The notes under the pieces were generated by a model. The model was not told the origin of the DNA, searched no databases, and worked only from the letters and a program-made list of their open reading frames with translations. Of a stretch of DNA of 41,051 nucleotides, positions 17,814 through 27,174 are shown one piece after another (position 1 is the first letter of the stretch; each line of letters begins with the position of its first letter). The stretch spans positions 1 to 41,051 of the forward strand of contig PHEU01000017.1 in NCBI GenBank assembly GCA_002841295.1, written 5' to 3'. The translations under genes and the position numbers were made by a program. The DNA comes from Actinobacteria bacterium HGW-Actinobacteria-6 (GTDB lineage Bacteria; Actinomycetota; Coriobacteriia; Anaerosomatales; Anaerosomataceae).

Positions 17814-19363
17814 TGACAGACTTCCACGATCAGCAGCCGACCGTATTCGTTCTCGACTTCGGCGCGCAGTACGCGCAGCTGATCGCGCGCCGCGTGCGCG
17901 AGGCGCGGGTGTACTCGGAGATCGTGTCGTACTCGATCACTGCCGAGGAGGTCGCGCGCCGCAAACCGGCTGCGATCATCTTGTCCGGCGGCCCGGCGAG
18001 CGTCTATGCCGAGGGTGCGCCGCATATGGATCCTGCCGTGCTCGAGCTGGGCATTCCGATCCTGGGCTTCTGCTACGGCATCCAGGAGATGGCGCTTCAT
18101 TTGGGAGGCGAGATTCCCAAGACCGACATCGGCGAGTATGGTTTCGCCGAGCTTGAAGTGACCGACACCGGAAGCGTCTTGCTTGCAGGTGTGCGGGCGA
18201 CGTCGCAGTGCTGGATGAGCCACCGGGACAGTGTAGGCACCGCTCCCGCCGGCTTCTCGGTGACCGCGCGGACCCCCACCACCGCGATCGCCGCGATGGA
18301 GGATCCGACCCGCAAGCTCTTCGCTACGCAGTTCCATCCCGAAGTCGCGCACACTGAATTCGGGCAGCACATCATCAAGACGTTCCTGCATGATGTCGCG
18401 AAGATCCCGCCGGTGTGGACGATGGTGAACATCATCGATGAGACCGTCGCGCGTGTGCGTGAGCAGGTCGGAACCGACCGCGTGATATGCGGCCTTTCGG
18501 GCGGCGTGGACTCCTCGGTGGTTGCGGCGCTTCTGCATCGCGCTATCGGTGACCAGCTCACCTGCGTGTTCGTGGATCACGGCATGATGCGACTTGATGA
18601 AGCCGAGCAGGTCGTGACCACGTTCCGCGATCAGTTCCACATCGATCTCATCCACGTTGATGCCGAGGAGCGATATCTAACGCTCCTGAAGGGCGTCAGT
18701 GATCCGGAGCGCAAGCGCACCATCATCGGCGAAGAGTTCTGGCAAGTCTTCTTCGAAGAGGCCACGAACCTCGAAGGCGTCAAGTGGCTCGCGCAGGGCA
18801 CGCTGTACCCCGACGTTATCGAGAGCGGCAACAAGACCGCCGCCAAGATCAAGAGCCACCACAACCTCATCCCGTTTCCGGCCGGCGTGCACTTCGACCT
18901 GATCGAGCCGCTCAAGGCGCTCTTCAAGGACGAGGTCCGTGCCGTCGGTTCCGAACTCGGTCTTCCCGATGAGATCGTGCACCGGCAACCGTTCCCGGGT
19001 CCGGGTCTTGCGGTCCGCATCATCGGCGACATCGATCACGAGAAGCTTGAGATCCTGCGCAACGCAGACGCGATCGTGCGCGAGGAGATCAGCCGCTGGG
19101 ACACCGATCGCGAGGTTTGGCAGTACTTCGCGGTGCTGCCGGACATCCGCTCGGTGGGCGTCATGGGGGACGAGCGCACGTACGCGCGACCGATCATCAT
19201 CCGCGCCGTTTCCTCGGCAGACGCGATGACGGCCGACTGGGCGCGCCTGCCGCACGAGCTTCTGGCCAAGATGAGCAACCGCATCATCAACGAGGTTGAC
19301 GGAGTAAATCGCGTCGCCTACGACATAACAAGCAAGCCGCCGGGTACTATCGAATGGGAATAG
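17813..19363 (+). CDS. guaA: GMP synthetase (glutamine-hydrolysing)
   Basis: GuaA (516 residues) aminates XMP to GMP using glutamine and ATP. The class I amidotransferase domain carries the catalytic triad Cys87 (GFCYGIQ), His175 and Glu177 ([11 protein letters not shown]). The ATP-pyrophosphatase domain follows with its PP-loop SGGVDSS at 229-235, and the C-terminal dimerisation domain ends with the family signature PPGTIEWE. The GTG at 17813 shares a base with the stop of the GuaB3 gene; the open frame extends upstream inside that gene but has no reason to start there. Translational coupling is likely. Confidence 0.97.
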   Translation: MTDFHDQQPTVFVLDFGAQYAQLIARRVREARVYSEIVSYSITAEEVARRKPAAIILSGGPASVYAEGAPHMDPAVLELGIPILGFCYGIQEMALHLGGEIPKTDIGEYGFAELEVTDTGSVLLAGVRATSQCWMSHRDSVGTAPAGFSVTARTPTTAIAAMEDPTRKLFATQFHPEVAHTEFGQHIIKTFLHDVAKIPPVWTMVNIIDETVARVREQVGTDRVICGLSGGVDSSVVAALLHRAIGDQLTCVFVDHGMMRLDEAEQVVTTFRDQFHIDLIHVDAEERYLTLLKGVSDPERKRTIIGEEFWQVFFEEATNLEGVKWLAQGTLYPDVIESGNKTAAKIKSHHNLIPFPAGVHFDLIEPLKALFKDEVRAVGSELGLPDEIVHRQPFPGPGLAVRIIGDIDHEKLEILRNADAIVREEISRWDTDREVWQYFAVLPDIRSVGVMGDERTYARPIIIRAVSSADAMTADWARLPHELLAKMSNRIINEVDGVNRVAYDITSKPPGTIEWE

Positions 19364-19375
19364 CCGTGTGATTCG

Positions 19376-19406
19376 AGACGCCGGAGCTGCACGCAGCCCG
19401 GCGTCT
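19376..19406 (+). terminator. Hairpin between guaA and the chorismate mutase gene
   Basis: A long stem (AGACGCCGG at 19376-19384 with CCGGCGTCT at 19398-19406, extended inward by GCTG/CAGC around a CACG loop, one bulged A) starts 12 bases after guaA. No U-run follows, so it could be a partial terminator or a processing and stability element within a longer operon. Confidence 0.5.
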
Positions 19407-19443
19407 GGTGTCAGACACGGATGGATCAGGGGAGCTGAGGCAC

Positions 19444-19725
19444 ATGGACGAGAAGCACACAGACGCACAGGGCCAGATCGACCTGCACCGGAGCCGTATC
19501 GACGAGATCGACTGTCAGCTTGTGAAGTTGCTCAACGACCGCGCGGTCGAGTCGCTCGCCATTCGCTCGCTCAAGCCCCAGGTTCACCTCGGCCTGTACG
19601 ACCCGAAGCGCGAAGAGGAGATCTTCGCGAACCTTGCAGCGTGCAATAAGGGTCCGCTGTACGGCGACAACCTTCGCGAGATCTACGCTGCCATCCTGCA
19701 CGTCATGAAGGAGCTGAGAGGCTGA
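19444..19725 (+). CDS. Chorismate mutase, AroQ class
   Basis: A 93-residue all-helical AroQ-type chorismate mutase, which turns chorismate into prephenate on the way to phenylalanine and tyrosine. The first helix has the family pattern [21 protein letters not shown] with the active-site Arg and Asp, the second has the conserved RSLKPQ and [10 protein letters not shown] blocks, and the C-terminal helix [16 protein letters not shown] closes the dimer. The ATG at 19444 is preceded by AGGGGAG 9 bases upstream. The gene overlaps the DAHP synthase start by one base. In Bacillus the same two activities are fused in one protein; here they are separate but coupled, so a feedback complex between the two is plausible. 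Confidence 0.88.
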   Translation: MDEKHTDAQGQIDLHRSRIDEIDCQLVKLLNDRAVESLAIRSLKPQVHLGLYDPKREEEIFANLAACNKGPLYGDNLREIYAAILHVMKELRG

Positions 19726-20522
19726 TGGCTGCCGAGAAGGCACGCGGCATCGGCGCGGTTCAGCGCGATGGTGCGGTCACACTGATTGCAGGGCCATGCT
19801 CGGTCGAAAGCCGCGAGCAGATGCGAGAAGTCGCCGGCACGCTCTCAGAGCTTGGTATCAAAGTCATGCGCGGCGGCGCCTATAAGCCGAGGACGTCACC
19901 CTTCTCGTTCCAGGGTCTTGAGGAGGAGGGGCTCATCATGCTGCGCGAGGCGGCCGATGAGTTCGGACTTCTGGTCGTCACTGAAGTGACCGACTCGGCG
20001 CATGTGGAGAAGGTCGCCTCCTACACCGATATCCTCCAGGTTGGCACGCGCAATATGGCCAACTACAGCCTGCTCAAGAAGATCGGTGCGGTGACCGCAG
20101 AGTCCGGGATGCCGGTCGTCTTCAAGCGCGGCATGGCTGCCACGATCGAAGAGTGGCTTCAGGCGAGCAATTACCTCACGATGTTCGGTAATGAGAACGT
20201 GATCCTATGCGAGCGGGGAATCAGAACCTTTGAGACCGCAACTCGCTTCACGCTCGATATCTCTGCCGTACCCGTGGTCAAGAAGCTTTCGCTTCTGCCG
20301 ATCATCATCGACGTCTCGCACCCGACCGGCTCGGCGGACCTGGTGCCTGCGGTTTCGCGGGCGGCTGTCGCTGTTGGCGCGGACGGTGTGATGATCGAAG
20401 TGCACCCGAATCCACGCGAGGCGCTGTGTGATGGACCGCAGTCCCTTGACCTCGACCAAATACGCGCTCTTGTTGCCGAGCTATCGCCCGTGGCACAATC
20501 GATTGGGCGGGAACTAGGCTAA
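19725..20522 (+). CDS. aroF: 3-deoxy-7-phosphoheptulonate (DAHP) synthase, class I-beta
   Basis: This 265-residue TIM-barrel enzyme condenses phosphoenolpyruvate and erythrose 4-phosphate, the first step of the shikimate pathway. It matches the short DAHPS/KDO8PS-like subgroup: AGPCSVES near residue 22, [16 protein letters not shown] (residues about 50-65) for substrate binding, [17 protein letters not shown], the metal ligand region IIDVSHPTG and [13 protein letters not shown]. It lacks the N-terminal ferredoxin-like or chorismate-mutase regulatory domain of many relatives, so feedback control may come from the adjacent mutase. The ATG shares a base with the mutase stop. Confidence 0.93.
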   Translation: MAAEKARGIGAVQRDGAVTLIAGPCSVESREQMREVAGTLSELGIKVMRGGAYKPRTSPFSFQGLEEEGLIMLREAADEFGLLVVTEVTDSAHVEKVASYTDILQVGTRNMANYSLLKKIGAVTAESGMPVVFKRGMAATIEEWLQASNYLTMFGNENVILCERGIRTFETATRFTLDISAVPVVKKLSLLPIIIDVSHPTGSADLVPAVSRAAVAVGADGVMIEVHPNPREALCDGPQSLDLDQIRALVAELSPVAQSIGRELG

Positions 20523-20575
20523 GAACTTGCTGCAACGGTACCGTCGGATGTTGGAGCCCTTCGGAGGTGACGGTC

Positions 20576-20782
20576 GTGGCGCAGCCTATACGCAGTCGCT
20601 TCTGTGCGCACTGTGGCGCACAAGGTGAGCCGCGCATCGGCTTCTGCTCCGAGTGTGGGGGGCCCGTCTGCACGAAGTGCGGCAACACGCAGCACATCCA
20701 GGGCGATCATAAGGTCATGCACGACATGTGCCTCAAGCATGGCGACAACGGCCAATTCTCGATGATCAAATTCGTGAGGTAG
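20576..20782 (+). CDS. Small Cys/His zinc-binding protein
   Basis: A 68-residue protein with a dense metal-binding pattern: Cys10-x2-Cys13, Cys24-x2-Cys27, Cys32-x2-Cys35, then His40, His45, His49, Cys52 and His55. The three CxxC pairs followed by alternating His and Cys resemble a zinc ribbon joined to a B-box-like zinc site, enough for two or three zinc ions. I do not recognise the family and assign no function. The GTG at 20576 is chosen because GGAGG (20563-20567) lies 8 bases upstream; the earlier GTG at 20567 would overlap that site. A 10-base palindrome ACGGTACCGT (20535-20544) lies just upstream. It sits alone between the DAHP synthase and helicase genes. Confidence 0.72.
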   Translation: MAQPIRSRFCAHCGAQGEPRIGFCSECGGPVCTKCGNTQHIQGDHKVMHDMCLKHGDNGQFSMIKFVR

Positions 20783-20819
20783 CGCCCGTTTTCACCTATG
20801 CCGCGCTCGCCTCGTACGC

Positions 20820-20825
20820 TAGACT
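20820..20825 (+). promoter_or_regulatory. -10 box for pcrA, suggesting a leaderless or near-leaderless mRNA
   Basis: TAGACT ends 9 bases before the pcrA ATG, and no ribosome site precedes that ATG. This spacing puts transcription start within a few bases of the start codon, as in many leaderless actinobacterial mRNAs. No clear -35 box. Confidence 0.5.
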
Positions 20826-20834
20826 GGTCAACCT

Positions 20835-23069
20835 ATGACGACCTTCCTCAACGAACTCAACCCCGCGCAGCGCGATGCCGTGACCACGACCGAGGGCCCG
20901 CTCCTCGTGCTCGCTGGCGCCGGTTCGGGCAAGACTCGCGTACTCACGTACCGCATCGCGCACATCATCGCCGAGCGGCGAATCTCGCCCTCCGCGATCC
21001 TTGCGATCACATTCACCAACAAGGCTTCACAGGAGATGCGCAGCCGTCTGGAGAACCTGGTCGGACCCTCAGCTCGCTCCATGTGGGTGATGACCTTCCA
21101 TGCGTTCTGCGTGCGGGTGTTGCGTGCCGAGGGACACCACCTCGGCTATTCGAACAACTTCACGATCTATGACCAGGACGATGCGAAGCGCATGCTTACC
21201 TCGGCCATGGCTGAACTTGACGTAGACCCCAAGCGCTACCCGCCCAAGATGATCGGCGGGCGGATCTCAGCGGCAAAGAACGATCTGGTGCTGCCTGAGG
21301 CGCTTGCTGCGAGCGCGGTCATCCCACCGGACAAGATGGCAGCAAAGGTCTACGCGCTCTACCAGCGGCGTTTGCAGGACGCGAACGCGATGGACTTCGA
21401 TGACCTGCTGGTGAATGCGTGGAAGGTTCTGAGCGCGCATCCCGATGTGCTTGCTTTCTATCAGGACCGCTTCCGCTACATCCACGTTGACGAGTACCAG
21501 GACACCAACCATGCCCAGTACTCGATCGTGAACATGCTTGCTGCCAAGACGCGCAACCTTATGGTCGTCGGTGACGACGATCAGTCCATCTACTCGTGGC
21601 GCGGCGCAGATATCCGCAACATCCTTGAGTTCGAACAGGACTACCCCGAGGCTGCGGTCATCAAGCTTGAGGAGAACTACCGCTCCACCAAGACGATCCT
21701 CGCGGCGGCGAACGCCGTCGTTGAGAACAACCGCGGCCGTAAGCCTAAGACGCTCTTCACCGCGAACGCCGGCGGCGAAGCGATCACACGCTACTTTGCA
21801 TCTGACGAGCGTGACGAGGCGCGTTTTGTTGCCGAGGAAGTAGAGCGGCTGCTGCGCTCTGAGCACCGCACGTACTCGGACTTCGCGATCTTCTACCGCA
21901 CGAACGCCCAGTCGCGCGTGCTTGAGGACATCTTCTTGCGCGTTGGCGTGCCGTACCGTCTCGTTGGCGGCACGCGCTTCTTCGAGCGGGCAGAGATCCG
22001 CGACGTGATGGCGTGGCTTCGCTCGGCGGTCAACCCGGCCGACGTGCAGTCGCTGCGCCGCGTGATGGAGAAGCGCGCCGGTATCGGCAAGACCACCATC
22101 GAACTACTCCAGGCGCACGCGTACGAAGAGGGGATCACGCTTTCCGAGGCGATCGCCCGTGCGGAGGCTGAAGAGTGGGTCGGCGGCGCTGCCCGCAAGC
22201 GTGTCGACGACCTCGCGGCCGCACTTGAGGCCGCACGCACGGTGGAGGCTCCGACGCTGCGCGACCGTGTTGAGGCCATCGTGGCGCGCTCCGGGCTTCT
22301 GACGGCGCTCGCTGCCGAGGGTAGCGACGAGGCTCGTGGTCGTGGCGAGAACATCCACGAGTTCTTTGGCGTGGTGGGCGAGTACGACCAGACTCATGAG
22401 GACCCCGAGGAGCGCACGCTGGAGTCGTTCCTGGAGTGGATCGCGCTTAGGACCGACCTCGATCAGCTTGAGGACGGAGACCACACCGTCACGCTGATGA
22501 CGCTGCACACGGCCAAAGGCCTTGAGTTCCCGGTCGTCTTCCTGGTCGGAATGGAAGACGGCATCTTCCCGCACATCAACAGCATGTATGAGCCGCAGAA
22601 GCTCGAAGAGGAGCGCCGTCTGTGCTACGTGGGCATCACACGCGCCCGTGAGCGGCTCTACATCACCCACGCGAACTCCCGCCAGCTCTTCGGGGAGACG
22701 CAGAGCAATGCGCCGAGCACATTCATCGGCGAGATTCCCGAGGAGCACTTGCGCACCGAGGGTGTTGGCTCGGCGGGTTTTGGTAGCTCCGCGCCGGGTC
22801 GTGGCCGTGGTGATCGTGGCGGCTCGATGCGCTGGGGAACCGATCGCGTGCCGCCTGCAGAAGGTCGCGTTTTCGGTTCTGGCGCAGCGCCGGTCAAGAA
22901 GACCCAGGAGCGCCTTGAGCTTGCGCCTGGCGATGTCGTCGACCATAAGACGTTCGGTCGTGGAGTCGTGAAAGAGATCACCGGCGACAAGGTTACGATC
23001 GCCTTCAAAGGACTCGGGACGAAAAGCCTCCTTATGGGGTACGCTCCGATACGAAAAGTCGAGGGCTAG
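20835..23069 (+). CDS. pcrA: UvrD/PcrA-type DNA helicase
   Basis: A 744-residue superfamily 1A 3'-5' helicase involved in nucleotide-excision repair, replication restart and removal of RecA or RNA polymerase. Helicase motifs appear in order: motif I GAGSGKTRVLTYR near residue 29, Ia ITFTNKASQEMRSR, II VDEYQDTN, III GDDDQSIYSWRGA, IV EENYRST, V LHTAKGLEFPVVFLVGMEDG and VI LCYVGITRARERL. After the core, a Gly/Arg-rich linker (around residues 650-690) leads to a C-terminal Tudor-like domain (PGDVVDHKTFGRGVVKEI), the RNA-polymerase-binding module typical of PcrA. The ATG at 20835 is the natural start, though no ribosome site precedes it. Confidence 0.95.
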   Translation: MTTFLNELNPAQRDAVTTTEGPLLVLAGAGSGKTRVLTYRIAHIIAERRISPSAILAITFTNKASQEMRSRLENLVGPSARSMWVMTFHAFCVRVLRAEGHHLGYSNNFTIYDQDDAKRMLTSAMAELDVDPKRYPPKMIGGRISAAKNDLVLPEALAASAVIPPDKMAAKVYALYQRRLQDANAMDFDDLLVNAWKVLSAHPDVLAFYQDRFRYIHVDEYQDTNHAQYSIVNMLAAKTRNLMVVGDDDQSIYSWRGADIRNILEFEQDYPEAAVIKLEENYRSTKTILAAANAVVENNRGRKPKTLFTANAGGEAITRYFASDERDEARFVAEEVERLLRSEHRTYSDFAIFYRTNAQSRVLEDIFLRVGVPYRLVGGTRFFERAEIRDVMAWLRSAVNPADVQSLRRVMEKRAGIGKTTIELLQAHAYEEGITLSEAIARAEAEEWVGGAARKRVDDLAAALEAARTVEAPTLRDRVEAIVARSGLLTALAAEGSDEARGRGENIHEFFGVVGEYDQTHEDPEERTLESFLEWIALRTDLDQLEDGDHTVTLMTLHTAKGLEFPVVFLVGMEDGIFPHINSMYEPQKLEEERRLCYVGITRARERLYITHANSRQLFGETQSNAPSTFIGEIPEEHLRTEGVGSAGFGSSAPGRGRGDRGGSMRWGTDRVPPAEGRVFGSGAAPVKKTQERLELAPGDVVDHKTFGRGVVKEITGDKVTIAFKGLGTKSLLMGYAPIRKVEG

Positions 23070-23096
23070 CGCCCCGACCCGCTGGAGAGGAACGCG

Positions 23097-24722
23097 ATGG
23101 GACCCGTCCTCGTCTTTGGGCATAAGAACCCGGACAACGACTCCATCTGCTCGGCTGTCGCCTATGCCCATCTGAAGAATCTCACCGAGCCCGGTGACGT
23201 CTTCTTGCCGGCGCGCCTGGGGCCTGTTCCCGCCGAAACGGCCTGGGTGTTCGAGCGCTTCGGCATCGACCTGCCCGATGAGGTCTCACACGTGTTCACC
23301 CGTGTACGCGACGTCATGACGGAAGACACACTCAGCATCGGGCCCGATGCGACCATGCTCGAAGCAGGTCGCATGATGCGGGAGCACGCCGTGCGCGCAC
23401 TTCCGGTCGTCGACGATAGCGTCGTGCGTGGCCTGATCAACGTCACGACCCTCGCGGAACTCTACATCGACGAGACTGACGTTCGCGGCTTTGAGAAGAT
23501 GCCAGTCACGGTCGGCCATGTAGCCTCGGCGCTCGGTGCGCGCGTATTGGTTGGTGACCAGGCGCGGGTGCTCTCAGGCGGCGTGCTGATCGGCGCCATG
23601 GAGCCCGAGACGATGGTCACCTATATCAAGTCCGGAGACACGCTTGTGCTTGGCGACAGGCGTCGCACGCAGCCCATGGCAATCGAGGCTGGCGTCGCCT
23701 GTCTCGTTGTAACGGGCGATGCGGTCCCAGGCGATGACGTACTCGCCCTTGCTGCTGAGCGGGGCACAGCGGTCATCCTGACGCGCCACGACACCTATGC
23801 CGCTGCGCGTCTGGTGAACCTCTCGCACCCGGTCGGCGGTTTGATGGATACCGGCATGCTGCTGACCTCACCCGATGTGCTCCTCTCGGAGCTTGCTGAG
23901 GACCTCGTTGAGTCGCCGCACCGTGAAGCTGTCGTCGTTGATGCCGAGGGCGCGCTTGCGGGTATCGTGACGCGCACCAACCTCGCCCGGAACCTCCGCC
24001 GACGCGTGATCCTTGTGGATCACAACGAGATCTCGCAGTCCGCACCTGGTGTGGCCGAGGCGTCAGTCCTCGAGATCATCGACCATCATCGCGTCGGGGA
24101 CGTGCAGACGTCCTCACCGATTCTGTTCATCAACCTTCCGGTCGGCTCGACTGCCACGATCGTTGCGGAGCGTTACCGCGAGCTTTGCGTTGAGCCGCCT
24201 GTCGGCATGGCAGGGCTGCTGCTCTCGGCGCTTCTGACCGACACGGTGTTGCTGAAGTCGCCTACGACAACCGATACCGACCGTGAGGTCGCACGACGTC
24301 TCGCCGAGCGCGTTGGAGTGGACGCCGTTGAGTTCGGGATGGATATGTTCCGTGCGCGCTCGCAGGGCAGGCGCTTCTCGGCAGAAGAGGCGGTTCGCGC
24401 CGACCTCAAGGAGTATCGTGTCGGTGATGCGGTAATCGCAATCGGGCAGATCGAAACGGTCGAGCTTGCTGATGTCATGGATCACCGGGATGAGTTGGTC
24501 TCGGTAATGGAAGCGATGCGTTTGGCGCGCGGATACGATCTGCTGATGCTTATGGTCACGGACGTGGTTCGGGAGGGGAGCGAAATCGTCGCAAGCGGAC
24601 GCGTTCGACTCGCGGAGCGCGCGCTCGGGATCGAGCTTGGTAGTGGGTCGGCATGGATGGACGGCGTGCTCTCGCGCAAGAAGCAAGTCGCGGCACGGAT
24701 GCTCGAATCAGCCGGCGGATAA
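23097..24722 (+). CDS. ppaC: Manganese-dependent family II inorganic pyrophosphatase with CBS and DRTGG regulatory domains
   Basis: This 541-residue enzyme hydrolyses pyrophosphate, pulling biosynthetic reactions forward. Its DHH-type catalytic domain begins with GHKNPDNDSICSAVAYA, is interrupted by a regulatory insert, and resumes with VDHNE and IDHHRVGD; the C-terminal DHHA2 domain ends with SRKKQVA, which binds the phosphate. The insert (about residues 68-300) contains two CBS motifs (VMTEDTLSIGPDATMLEA and the second around residue 250-300) flanking a DRTGG-like domain. Such CBS-PPases are controlled by adenine nucleotides (AMP/ADP inhibit, ATP and diadenosine polyphosphates activate in studied members). 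The ATG at 23097 has GGAGAGG upstream. Confidence 0.95.
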   Translation: MGPVLVFGHKNPDNDSICSAVAYAHLKNLTEPGDVFLPARLGPVPAETAWVFERFGIDLPDEVSHVFTRVRDVMTEDTLSIGPDATMLEAGRMMREHAVRALPVVDDSVVRGLINVTTLAELYIDETDVRGFEKMPVTVGHVASALGARVLVGDQARVLSGGVLIGAMEPETMVTYIKSGDTLVLGDRRRTQPMAIEAGVACLVVTGDAVPGDDVLALAAERGTAVILTRHDTYAAARLVNLSHPVGGLMDTGMLLTSPDVLLSELAEDLVESPHREAVVVDAEGALAGIVTRTNLARNLRRRVILVDHNEISQSAPGVAEASVLEIIDHHRVGDVQTSSPILFINLPVGSTATIVAERYRELCVEPPVGMAGLLLSALLTDTVLLKSPTTTDTDREVARRLAERVGVDAVEFGMDMFRARSQGRRFSAEEAVRADLKEYRVGDAVIAIGQIETVELADVMDHRDELVSVMEAMRLARGYDLLMLMVTDVVREGSEIVASGRVRLAERALGIELGSGSAWMDGVLSRKKQVAARMLESAGG

Positions 24723-24733
24723 GGAGCTAGGCG

Positions 24734-25417
24734 ATGACGTGGGGCAACGGCGCATCGTGGAGGCGCGACACGCGACCCGGCGTGCTTGTCATCCTGTTCG
24801 GAATCGCAGTTGTAGGCTTTGCGGCCTTGTGGGCGATGCTTCTGCTCATGCCGGCGCTCATCTCGATCGATCACGCGGTTTCCTCGGCGATCAGATCGAT
24901 TGCGAGCCCCCAGCTCGACCCCATCGCGTTGGCGTTCACCACGCTGGGCGGATTCGCCATCATGTCGGCACTTGCCCTGGCGGTCTCAGCCTGGCTCCTG
25001 TGGCGCGGCCTGCGTGCCGAGGCGGCACTCGTCGCCGGCACCATGACGTTCGGCCCTGCGCTCGGGCAGCTCATCAAGCTCATGGCCGGTCGGGAGCGTC
25101 CACCAGTCGAGTTCGCGCGAATCGTGCCGCCCGCTGATTTGAGCTTCCCATCAGGACACGCGCTCTCGGCGTTCCTGTTCTTCGGGACGCTCGTCTTCTT
25201 GCTCTTCACGGTGGACGAGACACTATCGCTCAAGGCGAAGGCGCTCGTCTCGGCCACGTGCGTGGTGTTGGCGATCGTTATTTCGCTGTCCCGGGTGTAT
25301 CTGGGCGTCCACTATCTCGGGGATATTTTCGGTGGCTGGCTGCTTGGTGCTGCCGTCATGACGATCACCGTGGGCCTCTATGTGACGGTGACGAGCGGGC
25401 GCACCGCCTCGCGCTAG
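24734..25417 (+). CDS. PAP2-family membrane phosphatase
   Basis: A 227-residue integral membrane protein of the type 2 phosphatidic acid phosphatase family, with about six hydrophobic segments. The three active-site motifs are intact: KLMAGRERPP (C1), PSGH (C2, catalytic acid) and SRVYLGVHYLGD (C3, nucleophilic His). Likely substrates are lipid phosphates such as undecaprenyl diphosphate or phosphatidylglycerol phosphate; sequence does not say which. AAGGAG overlapping the preceding stop sits 7 bases before the ATG, so it is probably translated from the same mRNA as the pyrophosphatase. Its stop overlaps the convergent phoR stop by four bases. Confidence 0.9.
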   Translation: MTWGNGASWRRDTRPGVLVILFGIAVVGFAALWAMLLLMPALISIDHAVSSAIRSIASPQLDPIALAFTTLGGFAIMSALALAVSAWLLWRGLRAEAALVAGTMTFGPALGQLIKLMAGRERPPVEFARIVPPADLSFPSGHALSAFLFFGTLVFLLFTVDETLSLKAKALVSATCVVLAIVISLSRVYLGVHYLGDIFGGWLLGAAVMTITVGLYVTVTSGRTASR

Positions 25418-27174
25418 AGCGCTCGTGGGAGCGTGACCGTCACGGTCGTCCCCGTGTTCATCTCCGAGGCGATCTCGACTGTGCCCTCGGCGCGTTCGAC
25501 CACGTGACGCACGAGCGAGAGCCCAAGTCCTGTGCCACCACTGTCGCGCGAGCGCGCGCGGTCAACACGGTAGAAGCGCTCGAACACCCTCGGCAGGTCC
25601 TCGGCGGGTATTCCCATGCCGGTATCGCTCACACGTAAGGTCACGGTCGACTCGGCGGCCTCGAGCGCGACAGTCACGGCTCCGGTCTCCGTGTACGCGA
25701 TGGCGTTCGCCAGCAGGTTATCGAGTGCGATCGCCATGTCGGTGCCGTCGGCTTGCACGTAGACATCCACGCCTTCGATTGCCGAGAATTCCACACGCAG
25801 TTCCAGTTCTTTGGCGTTCGCCGCACGTCGATGGGTGGTGAGTGACAGGTCGATTGCCTGGCGCATGTCGGTCATCGAGTCAGCGCTCGGAGTGCTTTCA
25901 AGGCGCGAGAGGTTGAGCAGGTCCAATACGAGTTGCCGCAGATGCGCCGCCTCGGCTTCGATCTGGCTGAGGAATGCGAGCGCCTGGTCGGTGTCGCCGT
26001 CGGATGCCGCGTTGGCGGCTGATTCTGACAGCAGCAAGATGCCGGACGTGGGCGTCTTGAGCTCATGGGACGCGTTCGCGACGAAGTCCCGGCGCACGCG
26101 GTCCAGCCGCATCCGGTCAGTGGTATCGGCGACGACCACGAGGTGACGCGCGGTCCCGTCTACGACGCCGAGCGGCACGACGGTGAGGCGCATGTATCGC
26201 TGCAACGGGTCAGGCCCGACATCGAGCGTGGTGCTTGATGTCGCGGTGAGCGCATCAGCGATCGCCGAGGACAGTGAAGCGGGCAGGCCCATCTCGGCGA
26301 TGCCACGGTTGCGCATCTCGGCAGCCGAGGTCCGGAACATCTGGGTCGCCGCGCGGTTCACGAGCCGCACCGAGGAGCCGTCAAGCAAGAAGACGGCGTC
26401 GTCCAGGCCGTCGAGCACGGTGCGCAGATTCTGTTGTTCGGCCTCCAGCTCGCCGATGCGCGTCTTCATCTGCATGCGGAGTTCAGAGAGTGCCGCCGAG
26501 AGCGGCTCCATCGCGCCGTCTTCGACCGGCACGCCCGACGTCAGGTCACCGGCTGCCATTGCACATGCTGCATCGGCGAGACGCTCGACCGGGCGTGCGG
26601 TACGTGCCGCAGTGCGGGCCGCGAGGATGAGCGCGAGGATGACCGAGAGTCCAAGCAGCATCAGGCCGGTTTGCCGGGCGTTTCCCGAGAGTTCGCTGAT
26701 CTTCTCGAGTGATTCGGAGACCCGCAGCGCCACGCGCTCGCCTCGATATGTCGCCGGCACAGCCACATACATCTGGTCGAACCCCTGTGTTGCCGAGCGC
26801 CGCACTTCTCTGCCGACTGTGCCCCTGAGTGCGTCGATGATCTCTGGCCTGTCGCTATGATTTGCCATGGCCGAGGGGTTCTCGGCGCTGTCGGCGAGCA
26901 CCGTGCCGTCAGAGCCGACGATCGTCATGCGTAAATCCGTGTCAGCGACAAGCTGGTTGACCACGGTTACGGGGGAGTCTTCGGAGCTGGCGATCACCAG
27001 CACGCCAGCCTGCGCAACGCTTTGCAGGTGCACCTGCTGCTGCTCGATGACCGCATCGGTCAGTGGGCCGTAGAGGCTCCACGCCCACGCGCCAGCAAGC
27101 ACGCTCACGACCAGCACGTAGCCGAGGATGAGGCGCAGGCGGTACGAGTCCGACCATCGCATGGGTGTGCTCAT
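25414..27174 (-). CDS. phoR: Phosphate-type sensor histidine kinase PhoR
   Basis: A 586-residue sensor kinase, with transmembrane segments at about residues 14-34 and 171-190 enclosing an extracytoplasmic sensor region, a HAMP domain (about 188-240), a PAS domain (about 245-350), the HisKA domain with the phosphorylated His370 (NASHELKTP), and an HATPase_c domain (N box LDNLLANAIAYT, G boxes DTGMGIP and GGTGLGLSLV). The layout is that of PhoR, which senses phosphate through the Pst transporter. The ATG overlaps the phoB stop by four bases (ATGA), and the divergent pstSCAB operon carries the Pho-like repeats, so the assignment rests on context as well as domains. Confidence 0.88.
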   Translation of the reverse strand: MSTPMRWSDSYRLRLILGYVLVVSVLAGAWAWSLYGPLTDAVIEQQQVHLQSVAQAGVLVIASSEDSPVTVVNQLVADTDLRMTIVGSDGTVLADSAENPSAMANHSDRPEIIDALRGTVGREVRRSATQGFDQMYVAVPATYRGERVALRVSESLEKISELSGNARQTGLMLLGLSVILALILAARTAARTARPVERLADAACAMAAGDLTSGVPVEDGAMEPLSAALSELRMQMKTRIGELEAEQQNLRTVLDGLDDAVFLLDGSSVRLVNRAATQMFRTSAAEMRNRGIAEMGLPASLSSAIADALTATSSTTLDVGPDPLQRYMRLTVVPLGVVDGTARHLVVVADTTDRMRLDRVRRDFVANASHELKTPTSGILLLSESAANAASDGDTDQALAFLSQIEAEAAHLRQLVLDLLNLSRLESTPSADSMTDMRQAIDLSLTTHRRAANAKELELRVEFSAIEGVDVYVQADGTDMAIALDNLLANAIAYTETGAVTVALEAAESTVTLRVSDTGMGIPAEDLPRVFERFYRVDRARSRDSGGTGLGLSLVRHVVERAEGTVEIASEMNTGTTVTVTLPRAL

